The notes: generated from the letters alone by a model not told the origin. Positions 25,801 through 41,800 are shown, numbered from the stretch's first letter. The stretch: DNA of 64,000 bases from Loxodes magnus (GCA_946699065.1 CAMPDV010002087.1:20280-84279); one strand, 5' to 3'. Program-made: numbers and translations.

Positions 25801-28800
25801 CTTCAAAACATATCAAAAACAATGCTTTTTTTTACTTTAAAAATTACTCAACTATTTTTCATACATTGTTAACTCACTCTGGTATTAAAATTTTAATTTC
25901 TCACTTCAAAACATATCAAAAACAATGCTTTTTTTTACTTTAAAAATTACTCAACTATTTTTCATACATTGTTAACTCACTCTGGTATTAAAATTTTAAT
26001 TTCTCACTTCAAAACATATCAAAAACAATGCTTTTTTTTACTTTAAAAATTACTCAACTATTTTTCATACATTGTTAACTCACTCTAGTATTAAAATTTT
26101 AATTTCTCACTTCAAAACATATCAAAAACAATGTTTTTTTTTACTTTAAAAATTACTCAACTATTTTTCATACATTGTTAACTCACTCTGGTATTAAAAT
26201 TTTAATTTCTCACTTCAAAACATATCAAAAACAATGCTTTTTTTTACTTTAAAAATTACTCAACTATTTTTCATACATTGTTAACTCACTCTGGTATTAA
26301 AATTTTAATTTCTCACTTCAAAACATATCAAAAACAATGCTTTTTTTTACTTTAAAAATTACTCAACTATTTTTCATACATTGTTAACTCACTCTGGTAT
26401 TAAAATTTTAATTTCTCACTTCAAAACATATCAAAAACAATGCTTTTTTTTACTTTAAAAATTACTCAACTATTTTTCATACATTGTTAACTTACTCCAA
26501 TATTAAAATTAAATATTCTCACTTCAAAACATATCAAAAACAATGCTTTTTTTTACTTTAAAAATTACTCAACTATTTTTCATACATTGTTAACTCACTC
26601 TGGTATAAAAATTTTAATTTCTCACTTCAAAACATATCAAAAACAATGCTTTTTTTTACTTTAAAAATTACTCAACTATTTTTCATACATTGTTAACTCA
26701 CTCTGGTATTAAAATTTTAATTTCTCACTTCAAAACATATCAAAAACAATGCTTTTTTTTACTTTAAAAATTACTCAACTATTTTTCATACATTGTTAAC
26801 TCACTCTAGTATTAAAATTTTAAGTTCTCACTTCAAAACATATCAAAAACAATGCTTTTTTTTACTTTAAAAATTACTCAACTATTTTTCATACATTGTT
26901 AACTTACTCCAATATTAAAATTTTAATTTCTCACTTCAAAACATATCAAAAACAATGCTTTTTTTTACTTTAAAAATTACTCAACTATTTTTCATACATT
27001 GTTAACTTACTCCAATATTAAAATTTTAATTTCTCACTTCAAAACATATCAAAAACAATGCTTTTTTTTACTTTAAAAATTACTCAACTATTTTTCATAC
27101 ATTGTTAACTCACTCTGGTATTAAAATTAAATATTCTCACTTCAAAACATATCAAAAACAATGCTTTTTTTTACTTTAAAAATTACTCAACTATTTTTCA
27201 TACATTGTTAACTTACTCCAATATTAAAATTAAATATTCTCACTTCAAAACATATCAAAAACAATGCTTTTTTTTACTTTAAAAATTACTCAACTATTTT
27301 TCATACATTGTTAACTCACTCTGGTATTAAAATTTTAATTTCTCACTTCAAAACATATCAAAAACAATGCTTTTTTTTACTTTAAAAATTACTCAACTAT
27401 TTTTCATACATTGTTAACTTACTCCAATATTAAAATTTTAATTTCTCACTTCAAAACATATCAAAAACAATGCTTTTTTTTACTTTAAAAATTACTCAAC
27501 TATTTTTCATACATTGTTAACTCACTCTGGTATTAAAATTTTAATTTCTCACTTCAAAACATATCAAAAACAATGCTTTTTTTTACTTTAAAAATTACTC
27601 AACTATTTTTCATACATTGTTAACTCACTCTGGTATTAAAATTTTAATTTCTCACTTCAAAACATATCAAAAACAATGCTTTTTTTTACTTTAAAAATTA
27701 CTCAACTATTTTTCATACATTGTTAACTCACTCTGGTATTAAAATTTTAATTTCTCACTTCAAAACATATCAAAAACAATGCTTTTTTTTACTTTAAAAA
27801 TTACTCAACTATTTTTCATACATTGTTAACTTACTCCAATATTAAAATTAAATATTCTCACTTCAAAACATATCAAAAACAATGCTTTTTTTTACTTTAA
27901 AAATTACTCAACTATTTTTCATACATTGTTAACTCACTCTGGTATAAAAATTTTAATTTCTCACTTCAAAACATATCAAAAACAATGCTTTTTTTTACTT
28001 TAAAAATTACTCAACTATTTTTCATACATTGTTAACTCACTCTGGTATAAAAATTTTAATTTCTCACTTCAAAACATATCAAAAACAATGCTTTTTTTTA
28101 CTTTAAAAATTACTCAACTATTTTTCATACATTGTTAACTCACTCTGGTATTAAAATTTTAAGTTCTCACTTCAAAACATATCAAAAACAATGCTTTTTT
28201 TTACTTTAAAAATTACTCAACTATTTTTCATACATTGTTAACTTACTCCAATATTAAAATTTTAATTTCTCACTTCAAAACATATCAAAAACAATGCTTT
28301 TTTTTACTTTAAAAATTACTCAACTATTTTTCATACATTGTTAACTTACTCCAATATTAAAATTTTAATTTCTCACTTCAAAACATATCAAAAACAATGC
28401 TTTTTTTTACTTTAAAAATTACTCAACTATTTTTCATACATTGTTAACTCACTCTGGTATTAAAATTAAATATTCTCACTTCAAAACATATCAAAAACAA
28501 TGCTTTTTTTTACTTTAAAAATTACTCAACTATTTTTCATACATTGTTAACTTACTCCAATATTAAAATTAAATATTCTCACTTCAAAACATATCAAAAA
28601 CAATGCTTTTTTTTACTTTAAAAATTACTCAACTATTTTTCATACATTGTTAACTCACTCTGGTATTAAAATTTTAATTTCTCACTTCAAAACATATCAA
28701 AAACAATGCTTTTTTTTACTTTAAAAATTACTCAACTATTTTTCATACATTGTTAACTTACTCCAATATTAAAATTTTAATTTCTCACTTCAAAACATAT

Positions 28801-29990
28801 CAAAAACAATGCTTTTTTTTACTTTAAAAATTACTCAACTATTTTTCATACATTGTTAACTCACTCTGGTATTAAAATTTTAATTTCTCACTTCAAAACA
28901 TATCAAAAACAATGCTTTTTTTTACTTTAAAAATTACTCAACTATTTTTCATACATTGTTAACTCACTCTGGTATTAAAATTTTAATTTCTCACTTCAAA
29001 ACATATCAAAAACAATGCTTTTTTTTACTTTAAAAATTACTCAACTATTTTTCATACATTGTTAACTCACTCTGGTATTAAAATTTTAATTTCTCACTTC
29101 AAAACATATCAAAAACAATGCTTTTTTTTACTTTAAAAATTACTCAACTATTTTTCATACATTGTTAACTCACTCTGGTATTAAAATTTTAATTTCTCAC
29201 TTCAAAACATATCAAAAACAATGCTTTTTTTTACTTTAAAAATTACTCAACTATTTTTCATACATTGTTAACTCACTCTGGTATAAAAATTTTAATTTCT
29301 CACTTCAAAACATATCAAAAACAATGCTTTTTTTTACTTTAAAAATTACTCAACTATTTTTCATACATTGTTAACTCACTCTGGTATTAAAATTTTAATT
29401 TCTCACTTCAAAACATATCAAAAACAATGCTTTTTTTTACTTTAAAAATTACTCAACTATTTTTCATACATTGTTAACTCACTCTGGTATTAAAATTTTA
29501 ATTTCTCACTTCAAAACATATCAAAAACAATGCTTTTTTTTACTTTAAAAATTACTCAACTATTTTTCATACATTGTTAACTCACTCTGGTATTAAAATT
29601 TTAATTTCTCACTTCAAAACATATCAAAAACAATGCTTTTTTTTACTTTAAAAATTACTCAACTATTTTTCATACATTGTTAACTCACTCTAGTATTAAA
29701 ATTTTAAGTTCTCACTTCAAAACATATCAAAAACAATGCTTTTTTTTACTTTAAAAATTACTCAACTATTTTTCATACATTGTTAACTCACTCTGGTATT
29801 AAAATTAAATATTCTCACTTCAAAACATATCAAAAACAATGCTTTTTTTTACTTTAAAAATTACTCAACTATTTTTCATACATTGTTAACTCACTCTGGT
29901 ATTAAAATTTTAATTTCTCACTTCAAAACATATCAAAAACAATGCTTTTTTTTACTTTAAAAATTACTCAACTATTTTTCATACATTGTT
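19824..29990 (+). repeat. Satellite sub-block 3: recurring HG-E-E-C-D-A-E cassettes
   Basis: HG linkers begin at 22271, 23507, 24537, about 24847, about 25053, 26804 and about 29692; a G linker with the consensus left half begins at 28143. After 22271, 23507, 26804 and 28143 the following units read E-E-C-D-A-E and then three or more A. Steps are 1236 bp (12 units) between the first two and 1339 bp (13 units) between the last two. A unique 'ctccagtatt' linker lies near 20107 and a 104-bp unit ('ttttaatattctc') near 21150. All of the stretch is satellite with no gene. Confidence 0.85.
25686..27520 (+). repeat. Segmental duplication within the array, copy 2
   Basis: This is the counterpart of 15957-17690. 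It has 'ccaaaaac' at 25710, H at 26083, the C26T core near 26133, D at 26493 (410 bp after H, as in copy 1), HG at 26804, then E-E-C-D-A-E. Because three rare variants are shared in the same order and at the same spacing, independent mutation is implausible. The copying event must be younger than those mutations. The extra B unit and the C/E difference show later exchange. Confidence 0.85.
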
Positions 29991-32900
29991 AACTCACTCT
30001 GATATTAAAATTAAATATTCTCACTTCAAAACATATCAAAAACAATGCTTTTTTTTACTTTAAAAATTACTCAACTATTTTTCATACATTGTTAACTCAC
30101 TCTGGTATAAAAATTTTAATTTCTCACTTCAAAACATATCAAAAACAATGCTTTTTTTTACTTTAAAAATTACTCAACTATTTTTCATACATTGTTAACT
30201 CACTCTGGTATTAAAATTTTAATTTCTCACTTCAAAACATATCAAAAACAATGCTTTTTTTTACTTTAAAAATTACTCAACTATTTTTCATACATTGTTA
30301 ACTCACTCTGGTATTAAAATTTTAATTTCTCACTTCAAAACATATCAAAAACAATGCTTTTTTTTACTTTAAAAATTACTCAACTATTTTTCATACATTG
30401 TTAACTCACTCTGGTATAAAAATTTTAATTTCTCACTTCAAAACATATCAAAAACAATGCTTTTTTTTACTTTAAAAATTACTCAACTATTTTTCATACA
30501 TTGTTAACTCACTCTGGTATTAAAATTTTAATTTCTCACTTCAAAACATATCAAAAACAATGCTTTTTTTTACTTTAAAAATTACTCAACTATTTTTCAT
30601 ACATTGTTAACTCACTCTGGTATAAAAATTTTAATTTCTCACTTCAAAACATATCAAAAACAATGCTTTTTTTTACTTTAAAAATTACTCAACTATTTTT
30701 CATACATTGTTAACTCACTCTGGTATTAAAATTAAATATTCTCACTTCAAAACATATCAAAAACAATGCTTTTTTTTACTTTAAAAATTACTCAACTATT
30801 TTTCATACATTGTTAACTCACTCTGGTATAAAAATTTTAATTTCTCACTTCAAAACATATCAAAAACAATGCTTTTTTTTACTTTAAAAATTACTCAACT
30901 ATTTTTCATACATTGTTAACTCACTCTGGTATTAAAATTTTAAGTTCTCACTTCAAAACATATCAAAAACAATGCTTTTTTTTACTTTAAAAATTACTCA
31001 ACTATTTTTCATACATTGTTAACTCACTCTGGTATAAAAATTTTAATTTCTCACTTCAAAACATATCAAAAACAATGCTTTTTTTTACTTTAAAAATTAC
31101 TCAACTATTTTTCATACATTGTTAACTCACTCTGGTATTAAAATTAAATATTCTCACTTCAAAACATATCAAAAACAATGCTTTTTTTTACTTTAAAAAT
31201 TACTCAACTATTTTTCATACATTGTTAACTTACTCCAATATTAAAATTAAATATTCTCACTTCAAAACATATCAAAAACAATGCTTTTTTTTACTTTAAA
31301 AATTACTCAACTATTTTTCATACATTGTTAACTCACTCTAGTATTAAAATTTTAAGTTCTCACTTCAAAACATATCAAAAACAATGCTTTTTTTTACTTT
31401 AAAAATTACTCAACTATTTTTCATACATTGTTAACTCACTCTAGTATTAAAATTTTAAGTTCTCACTTCAAAACATATCAAAAACAATGCTTTTTTTTAC
31501 TTTAAAAATTACTCAACTATTTTTCATACATTGTTAACTCACTCTGGTATTAAAATTAAATATTCTCACTTCAAAACATATCAAAAACAATGCTTTTTTT
31601 TACTTTAAAAATTACTCAACTATTTTTCATACATTGTTAACTCACTCTGGTATTAAAATTTTAATTTCTCACTTCAAAACACATCAAAAACAATGCTTTT
31701 TTTTACTTTAAAAATTACTCAACTATTTTTCATACATTGTTAACTCACTCTGATATTAAAATTAAATATTCTCACTTCAAAACATATCAAAAACAATGCT
31801 TTTTTTTACTTTAAAAATTACTCAACTATTTTTCATACATTGTTAACTCACTCTGGTATAAAAATTTTAATTTCTCACTTCAAAACATATCAAAAACAAT
31901 GCTTTTTTTTACTTTAAAAATTACTCAACTATTTTTCATACATTGTTAACTCACTCTGGTATTAAAATTTTAATTTCTCACTTCAAAACATATCAAAAAC
32001 AATGCTTTTTTTTACTTTAAAAATTACTCAACTATTTTTCATACATTGTTAACTCACTCTGGTATAAAAATTTTAATTTCTCACTTCAAAACATATCAAA
32101 AACAATGCTTTTTTTTACTTTAAAAATTACTCAACTATTTTTCATACATTGTTAACTCACTCTGGTATAAAAATTTTAATTTCTCACTTCAAAACATATC
32201 AAAAACAATGCTTTTTTTTACTTTAAAAATTACTCAACTATTTTTCATACATTGTTAACTCACTCTGGTATTAAAATTTTAATTTCTCACTTCAAAACAT
32301 ATCAAAAACAATGCTTTTTTTTACTTTAAAAATTACTCAACTATTTTTCATACATTGTTAACTCACTCTGGTATAAAAATTTTAATTTCTCACTTCAAAA
32401 CATATCAAAAACAATGCTTTTTTTTACTTTAAAAATTACTCAACTATTTTTCATACATTGTTAACTCACTCTGGTATTAAAATTAAATATTCTCACTTCA
32501 AAACATATCAAAAACAATGCTTTTTTTTACTTTAAAAATTACTCAACTATTTTTCATACATTGTTAACTCACTCTGGTATAAAAATTTTAATTTCTCACT
32601 TCAAAACATATCAAAAACAATGCTTTTTTTTACTTTAAAAATTACTCAACTATTTTTCATACATTGTTAACTCACTCTGGTATTAAAATTTTAAGTTCTC
32701 ACTTCAAAACATATCAAAAACAATGCTTTTTTTTACTTTAAAAATTACTCAACTATTTTTCATACATTGTTAACTCACTCTGGTATAAAAATTTTAATTT
32801 CTCACTTCAAAACATATCAAAAACAATGCTTTTTTTTACTTTAAAAATTACTCAACTATTTTTCATACATTGTTAACTCACTCTGGTATTAAAATTTTAA

Positions 32901-35811
32901 TTTCTCACTTCAAAACATATCAAAAACAATGCTTTTTTTTACTTTAAAAATTACTCAACTATTTTTCATACATTGTTAACTCACTCTGGTATTAAAATTT
33001 TAATTTCTCACTTCAAAACATATCAAAAACAATGCTTTTTTTTACTTTAAAAATTACTCAACTATTTTTCATACATTGTTAACTCACTCTGGTATTAAAA
33101 TTTTAATTTCTCACTTCAAAACATATCAAAAACAATGCTTTTTTTTACTTTAAAAATTACTCAACTATTTTTCATACATTGTTAACTCACTCTGGTATTA
33201 AAATTTTAATTTCTCACTTCAAAACATATCAAAAACAATGCTTTTTTTTACTTTAAAAATTACTCAACTATTTTTCATACATTGTTAACTCACTCTGGTA
33301 TTAAAATTTTAATTTCTCACTTCAAAACATATCAAAAACAATGCTTTTTTTTACTTTAAAAATTACTCAACTATTTTTCATACATTGTTAACTTACTCCA
33401 ATATTAAAATTAAATATTCTCACTTCAAAACATATCAAAAACAATGCTTTTTTTTACTTTAAAAATTACTCAACTATTTTTCATACATTGTTAACTCACT
33501 CTGGTATTAAAATTTTAATTTCTCACTTCAAAACATATCAAAAACAATGCTTTTTTTTACTTTAAAAATTACTCAACTATTTTTCATACATTGTTAACTC
33601 ACTCTGGTATAAAAATTTTAATTTCTCACTTCAAAACATATCAAAAACAATGCTTTTTTTTACTTTAAAAATTACTCAACTATTTTTCATACATTGTTAA
33701 CTCACTCTGGTATTAAAATTTTAATTTCTCACTTCAAAACATATCAAAAACAATGCTTTTTTTTACTTTAAAAATTACTCAACTATTTTTCATACATTGT
33801 TAACTCACTCTGGTATAAAAATTTTAATTTCTCACTTCAAAACATATCAAAAACAATGCTTTTTTTTACTTTAAAAATTACTCAACTATTTTTCATACAT
33901 TGTTAACTCACTCTGGTATAAAAATTTTAATTTCTCACTTCAAAACATATCAAAAACAATGCTTTTTTTTACTTTAAAAATTACTCAACTATTTTTCATA
34001 CATTGTTAACTCACTCTGGTATAAAAATTTTAATTTCTCACTTCAAAACATATCAAAAACAATGCTTTTTTTTACTTTAAAAATTACTCAACTATTTTTC
34101 ATACATTGTTAACTCACTCTGGTATAAAAATTTAATTTCTCACTTCAAAACATATCAAAAACAATGCTTTTTTTTACTTTAAAAATTACTCAACTATTTT
34201 TCATACATTGTTAACTCACTCTGGTATTAAAATTTTAATTTCTCACTTCAAAACATATCAAAAACAATGCTTTTTTTTACTTTAAAAATTACTCAACTAT
34301 TTTTCATACATTGTTAACTCACTCTGGTATTAAAATTAAATATTCTCACTTCAAAACATATCAAAAACAATGCTTTTTTTTACTTTAAAAATTACTCAAC
34401 TATTTTTCATACATTGTTAACTCACTCTGGTATTAAAATTTTAATTTCTCACTTCAAAACATATCAAAAACAATGCTTTTTTTTACTTTAAAAATTACTC
34501 AACTATTTTTCATACATTGTTAACTCACTCTGGTATAAAAATTTTAATTTCTCACTTCAAAACATATCAAAAACAATGCTTTTTTTTACTTTAAAAATTA
34601 CTCAACTATTTTTCATACATTGTTAACTCACTCTGGTATTAAAATTAAATATTCTCACTTCAAAACATATCAAAAACAATGCTTTTTTTTACTTTAAAAA
34701 TTACTCAACTATTTTTCATACATTGTTAACTCACTCTGGTATAAAAATTTTAATTTCTCACTTCAAAACATATCAAAAACAATGCTTTTTTTTACTTTAA
34801 AAATTACTCAACTATTTTTCATACATTGTTAACTCACTCTGGTATTAAAATTTTAATTTCTCACTTCAAAACATATCAAAAACAATGCTTTTTTTTACTT
34901 TAAAAATTACTCAACTATTTTTCATACATTGTTAACTCACTCTGGTATAAAAATTTTAATTTCTCACTTCAAAACATATCAAAAACAATGCTTTTTTTTA
35001 CTTTAAAAATTACTCAACTATTTTTCATACATTGTTAACTCACTCTGGTATTAAAATTAAATATTCTCACTTCAAAACATATCAAAAACAATGCTTTTTT
35101 TTACTTTAAAAATTACTCAACTATTTTTCATACATTGTTAACTCACTCTGGTATAAAAATTTTAATTTCTCACTTCAAAACATATCAAAAACAATGCTTT
35201 TTTTTACTTTAAAAATTACTCAACTATTTTTCATACATTGTTAACTCACTCTGGTATTAAAATTTTAAGTTCTCACTTCAAAACATATCAAAAACAATGC
35301 TTTTTTTTACTTTAAAAATTACTCAACTATTTTTCATACATTGTTAACTCACTCTGGTATAAAAATTTTAATTTCTCACTTCAAAACATATCAAAAACAA
35401 TGCTTTTTTTTACTTTAAAAATTACTCAACTATTTTTCATACATTGTTAACTCACTCTGGTATTAAAATTTTAATTTCTCACTTCAAAACATATCAAAAA
35501 CAATGCTTTTTTTTACTTTAAAAATTACTCAACTATTTTTCATACATTGTTAACTCACTCTGGTATTAAAATTTTAATTTCTCACTTCAAAACATATCAA
35601 AAACAATGCTTTTTTTTACTTTAAAAATTACTCAACTATTTTTCATACATTGTTAACTCACTCTGGTATTAAAATTTTAATTTCTCACTTCAAAACATAT
35701 CAAAAACAATGCTTTTTTTTACTTTAAAAATTACTCAACTATTTTTCATACATTGTTAACTCACTCTGGTATAAAAATTTTAATTTCTCACTTCAAAACA
35801 TATCAAAAACA
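29991..35811 (+). repeat. Satellite sub-block 4: B-rich with an A-B-C-B-G-B cassette
   Basis: The 'ggtata' allele (B) becomes frequent. The linker order A-B-C-B-G-B is found starting near 30520, 32270 and 34840; the first two copies are 17 units apart. A K-F pair like those of sub-block 1 reappears near 31681-31755, and two HG units sit next to each other near 31340 and 31443. The first B- unit (102 bp) is near 34130. No other content is seen. Confidence 0.8.
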
Positions 35812-38800
35812 ATGCTTTTTTTTACTTTAAAAATTACTCAACTATTTTTCATACATTGTTAACTCACTCTGGTATTAAAATTTTAATTTCTCACTTCAAA
35901 ACATATCAAAAACAATGCTTTTTTTTACTTTAAAAATTACTCAACTATTTTTCATACATTGTTAACTTACTCCAATATTAAAATTAAATATTCTCACTTC
36001 AAAACATATCAAAAACAATGCTTTTTTTTACTTTAAAAATTACTCAACTATTTTTCATACATTGTTAACTCACTCTGGTATTAAAATTTTAATTTCTCAC
36101 TTCAAAACATATCAAAAACAATGCTTTTTTTTACTTTAAAAATTACTCAACTATTTTTCATACATTGTTAACTCACTCTGGTATTAAAATTTTAATTTCT
36201 CACTTCAAAACATATCAAAAACAATGCTTTTTTTTACTTTAAAAATTACTCAACTATTTTTCATACATTGTTAACTCACTCTGGTATTAAAATTTTAATT
36301 TCTCACTTCAAAACATATCAAAAACAATGCTTTTTTTTACTTTAAAAATTACTCAACTATTTTTCATACATTGTTAACTCACTCTGGTATAAAAATTTTA
36401 ATTTCTCACTTCAAAACATATCAAAAACAATGCTTTTTTTTACTTTAAAAATTACTCAACTATTTTTCATACATTGTTAACTCACTCTGGTATTAAAATT
36501 TTAATTTCTCACTTCAAAACATATCAAAAACAATGCTTTTTTTTACTTTAAAAATTACTCAACTATTTTTCATACATTGTTAACTCACTCTGGTATTAAA
36601 ATTTTAATTTCTCACTTCAAAACATATCAAAAACAATGCTTTTTTTTACTTTAAAAATTACTCAACTATTTTTCATACATTGTTAACTCACTCTGGTATA
36701 AAAATTTTAATTTCTCACTTCAAAACATATCAAAAACAATGCTTTTTTTTACTTTAAAAATTACTCAACTATTTTTCATACATTGTTAACTCACTCTGGT
36801 ATTAAAATTTTAATTTCTCACTTCAAAACATATCAAAAACAATGCTTTTTTTTACTTTAAAAATTACTCAACTATTTTTCATACATTGTTAACTCACTCT
36901 GGTATTAAAATTTTAATTTCTCACTTCAAAACATATCAAAAACAATGCTTTTTTTTACTTTAAAAATTACTCAACTATTTTTCATATATTGTTAACTTAC
37001 TCCAATATTAAAATTAAATATTCTCACTTCAAAACATATCAAAAACAATGCTTTTTTTTACTTTAAAAATTACTCAACTATTTTTCATACATTGTTAACT
37101 CACTCTGGTATAAAAATTTTAATTTCTCACTTCAAAACATATCAAAAACAATGCTTTTTTTTACTTTAAAAATTACTCAACTATTTTTCATACATTGTTA
37201 ACTCACTCTGGTATAAAAATTTTAATTTCTCACTTCAAAACATATCAAAAACAATGCTTTTTTTTACTTTAAAAATTACTCAACTATTTTTCATACATTG
37301 TTAACTCACTCTGGTATAAAAATTTAATTTCTCACTTCAAAACATATCAAAAACAATGCTTTTTTTTACTTTAAAAATTACTCAACTATTTTTCATACAT
37401 TGTTAACTCACTCTGGTATTAAAATTTTAATTTCTCACTTCAAAACATATCAAAAACAATGCTTTTTTTTACTTTAAAAATTACTCAACTATTTTTCATA
37501 CATTGTTAACTCACTCTGGTATTAAAATTAAATATTCTCACTTCAAAACATATCAAAAACAATGCTTTTTTTTACTTTAAAAATTACTCAACTATTTTTC
37601 ATACATTGTTAACTCACTCTGGTATTAAAATTTTAATTTCTCACTTCAAAACATATCAAAAACAATGCTTTTTTTTACTTTAAAAATTACTCAACTATTT
37701 TTCATACATTGTTAACTCACTCTGGTATTAAAATTTTAATTTCTCACTTCAAAACATATCAAAAACAATGCTTTTTTTTACTTTAAAAATTACTCAACTA
37801 TTTTTCATACATTGTTAACTCACTCTGGTATTAAAATTTTAATTTCTCACTTCAAAACATATCAAAAACAATGCTTTTTTTTACTTTAAAAATTACTCAA
37901 CTATTTTTCATACATTGTTAACTCACTCTGGTATTAAAATTTTAATTTCTCACTTCAAAACATATCAAAAACAATGCTTTTTTTTACTTTAAAAATTACT
38001 CAACTATTTTTCATACATTGTTAACTCACTCTGGTATTAAAATTTTAATTTCTCACTTCAAAACATATAAAAAACAATGCTTTTTTTTACTTTAAAAATT
38101 ACTCAACTATTTTTCATACATTGTTAACTCACTCTGGTATTAAAATTTTAATTTCTCACTTCAAAACATATCAAAAACAATGCTTTTTTTTACTTTAAAA
38201 ATTACTCAACTATTTTTCATATATTGTTAACTTACTCCAATATTAAAATTAAATATTCTCACTTCAAAACATATCAAAAACAATGCTTTTTTTTACTTTA
38301 AAAATTACTCAACTATTTTTCATACATTGTTAACTCACTCTGGTATTAAAATTTTAATTTCTCACTTCAAAACATATCAAAAACAATGCTTTTTTTTACT
38401 TTAAAAATTACTCAACTATTTTTCATACATTGTTAACTCACTCTGGTATAAAAATTTTAATTTCTCACTTCAAAACACATCAAAAACAATGCTTTTTTTT
38501 ACTTTAAAAATTACTCAACTATTTTTCATACATTGTTAACTCACTCTGGTATTAAAATTTTAATTTCTCACTTCAAAACATATCAAAAACAATGTTTTTT
38601 TTTACTTTAAAAATTACTCAACTATTTTTCATACATTGTTAACTCACTCTGGTATTAAAATTTTAATTTCTCACTTCAAAACATATCAAAAACAATGCTT
38701 TTTTTTACTTTAAAAATTACTCAACTATTTTTCATACATTGTTAACTCACTCTGGTATAAAAATTTAATTTCTCACTTCAAAACATATCAAAAACAATGC

Positions 38801-41800
38801 TTTTTTTTACTTTAAAAATTACTCAACTATTTTTCATACATTGTTAACTCACTCTGGTATTAAAATTTTAATTTCTCACTTCAAAACATATCAAAAACAA
38901 TGCTTTTTTTTACTTTAAAAATTACTCAACTATTTTTCATATATTGTTAACTTACTCCAATATTAAAATTAAATATTCTCACTTCAAAACATATCAAAAA
39001 CAATGCTTTTTTTTACTTTAAAAATTACTCAACTATTTTTCATACATTGTTAACTCACTCTGGTATTAAAATTTTAATTTCTCACTTCAAAACATATCAA
39101 AAACAATGCTTTTTTTTACTTTAAAAATTACTCAACTATTTTTCATACATTGTTAACTCACTCTGGTATAAAAATTTTAATTTCTCACTTCAAAACATAT
39201 CAAAAACAATGCTTTTTTTTACTTTAAAAATTACTCAACTATTTTTCATACATTGTTAACTCACTCTGGTATAAAAATTTTAATTTCTCACTTCAAAACA
39301 TATCAAAAACAATGCTTTTTTTTACTTTAAAAATTACTCAACTATTTTTCATACATTGTTAACTCACTCTGGTATTAAAATTTTAATTTCTCACTTCAAA
39401 ACATATCAAAAACAATGCTTTTTTTTACTTTAAAAATTACTCAACTATTTTTCATACATTGTTAACTCACTCTGGTATTAAAATTTTAATTTCTCACTTC
39501 AAAACATATCAAAAACAATGCTTTTTTTTACTTTAAAAATTACTCAACTATTTTTCATACATTGTTAACTCACTCTGGTATTAAAATTTTAATTTCTCAC
39601 TTCAAAACATATCAAAAACAATGCTTTTTTTTACTTTAAAAATTACTCAACTATTTTTCATATATTGTTAACTTACTCCAATATTAAAATTAAATATTCT
39701 CACTTCAAAACATATCAAAAACAATGCTTTTTTTTACTTTAAAAATTACTCAACTATTTTTCATACATTGTTAACTCACTCTGGTATTAAAATTTTAATT
39801 TCTCACTTCAAAACATATCAAAAACAATGCTTTTTTTTACTTTAAAAATTACTCAACTATTTTTCATACATTGTTAACTCACTCTGGTATTAAAATTAAA
39901 TATTCTCACTTCAAAACATATCAAAAACAATGCTTTTTTTTACTTTAAAAATTACTCAACTATTTTTCATACATTGTTAACTCACTCTGGTATTAAAATT
40001 TTAATTTCTCACTTCAAAACATATCAAAAACAATGCTTTTTTTTACTTTAAAAATTACTCAACTATTTTTCATACATTGTTAACTCACTCTGGTATAAAA
40101 ATTTTAATTTCTCACTTCAAAACACATCAAAAACAATGCTTTTTTTTACTTTAAAAATTACTCAACTATTTTTCATACATTGTTAACTCACTCTGGTATT
40201 AAAATTTTAATTTCTCACTTCAAAACATATCAAAAACAATGCTTTTTTTTACTTTAAAAATTACTCAACTATTTTTCATACATTGTTAACTTACTCCAAT
40301 ATTAAAATTAAATATTCTCACTTCAAAACATATCAAAAACAATGCTTTTTTTTACTTTAAAAATTACTCAACTATTTTTCATACATTGTTAACTCACTCT
40401 GGTATTAAAATTTTAATTTCTCACTTCAAAACATATCAAAAACAATGCTTTTTTTTACTTTAAAAATTACTCAACTATTTTTCATACATTGTTAACTCAC
40501 TCTGGTATAAAAATTTTAATTTCTCACTTCAAAACATATCAAAAACAATGCTTTTTTTTACTTTAAAAATTACTCAACTATTTTTCATACATTGTTAACT
40601 CACTCTGGTATAAAAATTTTAATTTCTCACTTCAAAACATATCAAAAACAATGCTTTTTTTTACTTTAAAAATTACTCAACTATTTTTCATACATTGTTA
40701 ACTCACTCTGGTATTAAAATTTTAATTTCTCACTTCAAAACATATCAAAAACAATGCTTTTTTTTACTTTAAAAATTACTCAACTATTTTTCATACATTG
40801 TTAACTCACTCTGGTATAAAAATTTAATTTCTCACTTCAAAACATATCAAAAACAATGCTTTTTTTTACTTTAAAAATTACTCAACTATTTTTCATACAT
40901 TGTTAACTCACTCTGGTATTAAAATTTTAATTTCTCACTTCAAAACATATCAAAAACAATGCTTTTTTTTACTTTAAAAATTACTCAACTATTTTTCATA
41001 TATTGTTAACTTACTCCAATATTAAAATTAAATATTCTCACTTCAAAACATATCAAAAACAATGCTTTTTTTTACTTTAAAAATTACTCAACTATTTTTC
41101 ATACATTGTTAACTCACTCTGGTATAAAAATTTTAATTTCTCACTTCAAAACACATCAAAAACAATGCTTTTTTTTACTTTAAAAATTACTCAACTATTT
41201 TTCATACATTGTTAACTCACTCTGGTATAAAAATTTTAATTTCTCACTTCAAAACATATCAAAAACAATGCTTTTTTTTACTTTAAAAATTACTCAACTA
41301 TTTTTCATACATTGTTAACTCACTCTGGTATTAAAATTTTAATTTCTCACTTCAAAACATATCAAAAACAATGCTTTTTTTTACTTTAAAAATTACTCAA
41401 CTATTTTTCATACATTGTTAACTCACTCTGGTATAAAAATTTAATTTCTCACTTCAAAACATATCAAAAACAATGCTTTTTTTTACTTTAAAAATTACTC
41501 AACTATTTTTCATACATTGTTAACTCACTCTGGTATTAAAATTTTAATTTCTCACTTCAAAACATATCAAAAACAATGCTTTTTTTTACTTTAAAAATTA
41601 CTCAACTATTTTTCATATATTGTTAACTTACTCCAATATTAAAATTAAATATTCTCACTTCAAAACATATCAAAAACAATGCTTTTTTTTACTTTAAAAA
41701 TTACTCAACTATTTTTCATACATTGTTAACTCACTCTGGTATTAAAATTTTAATTTCTCACTTCAAAACATATCAAAAACAATGCTTTTTTTTACTTTAA

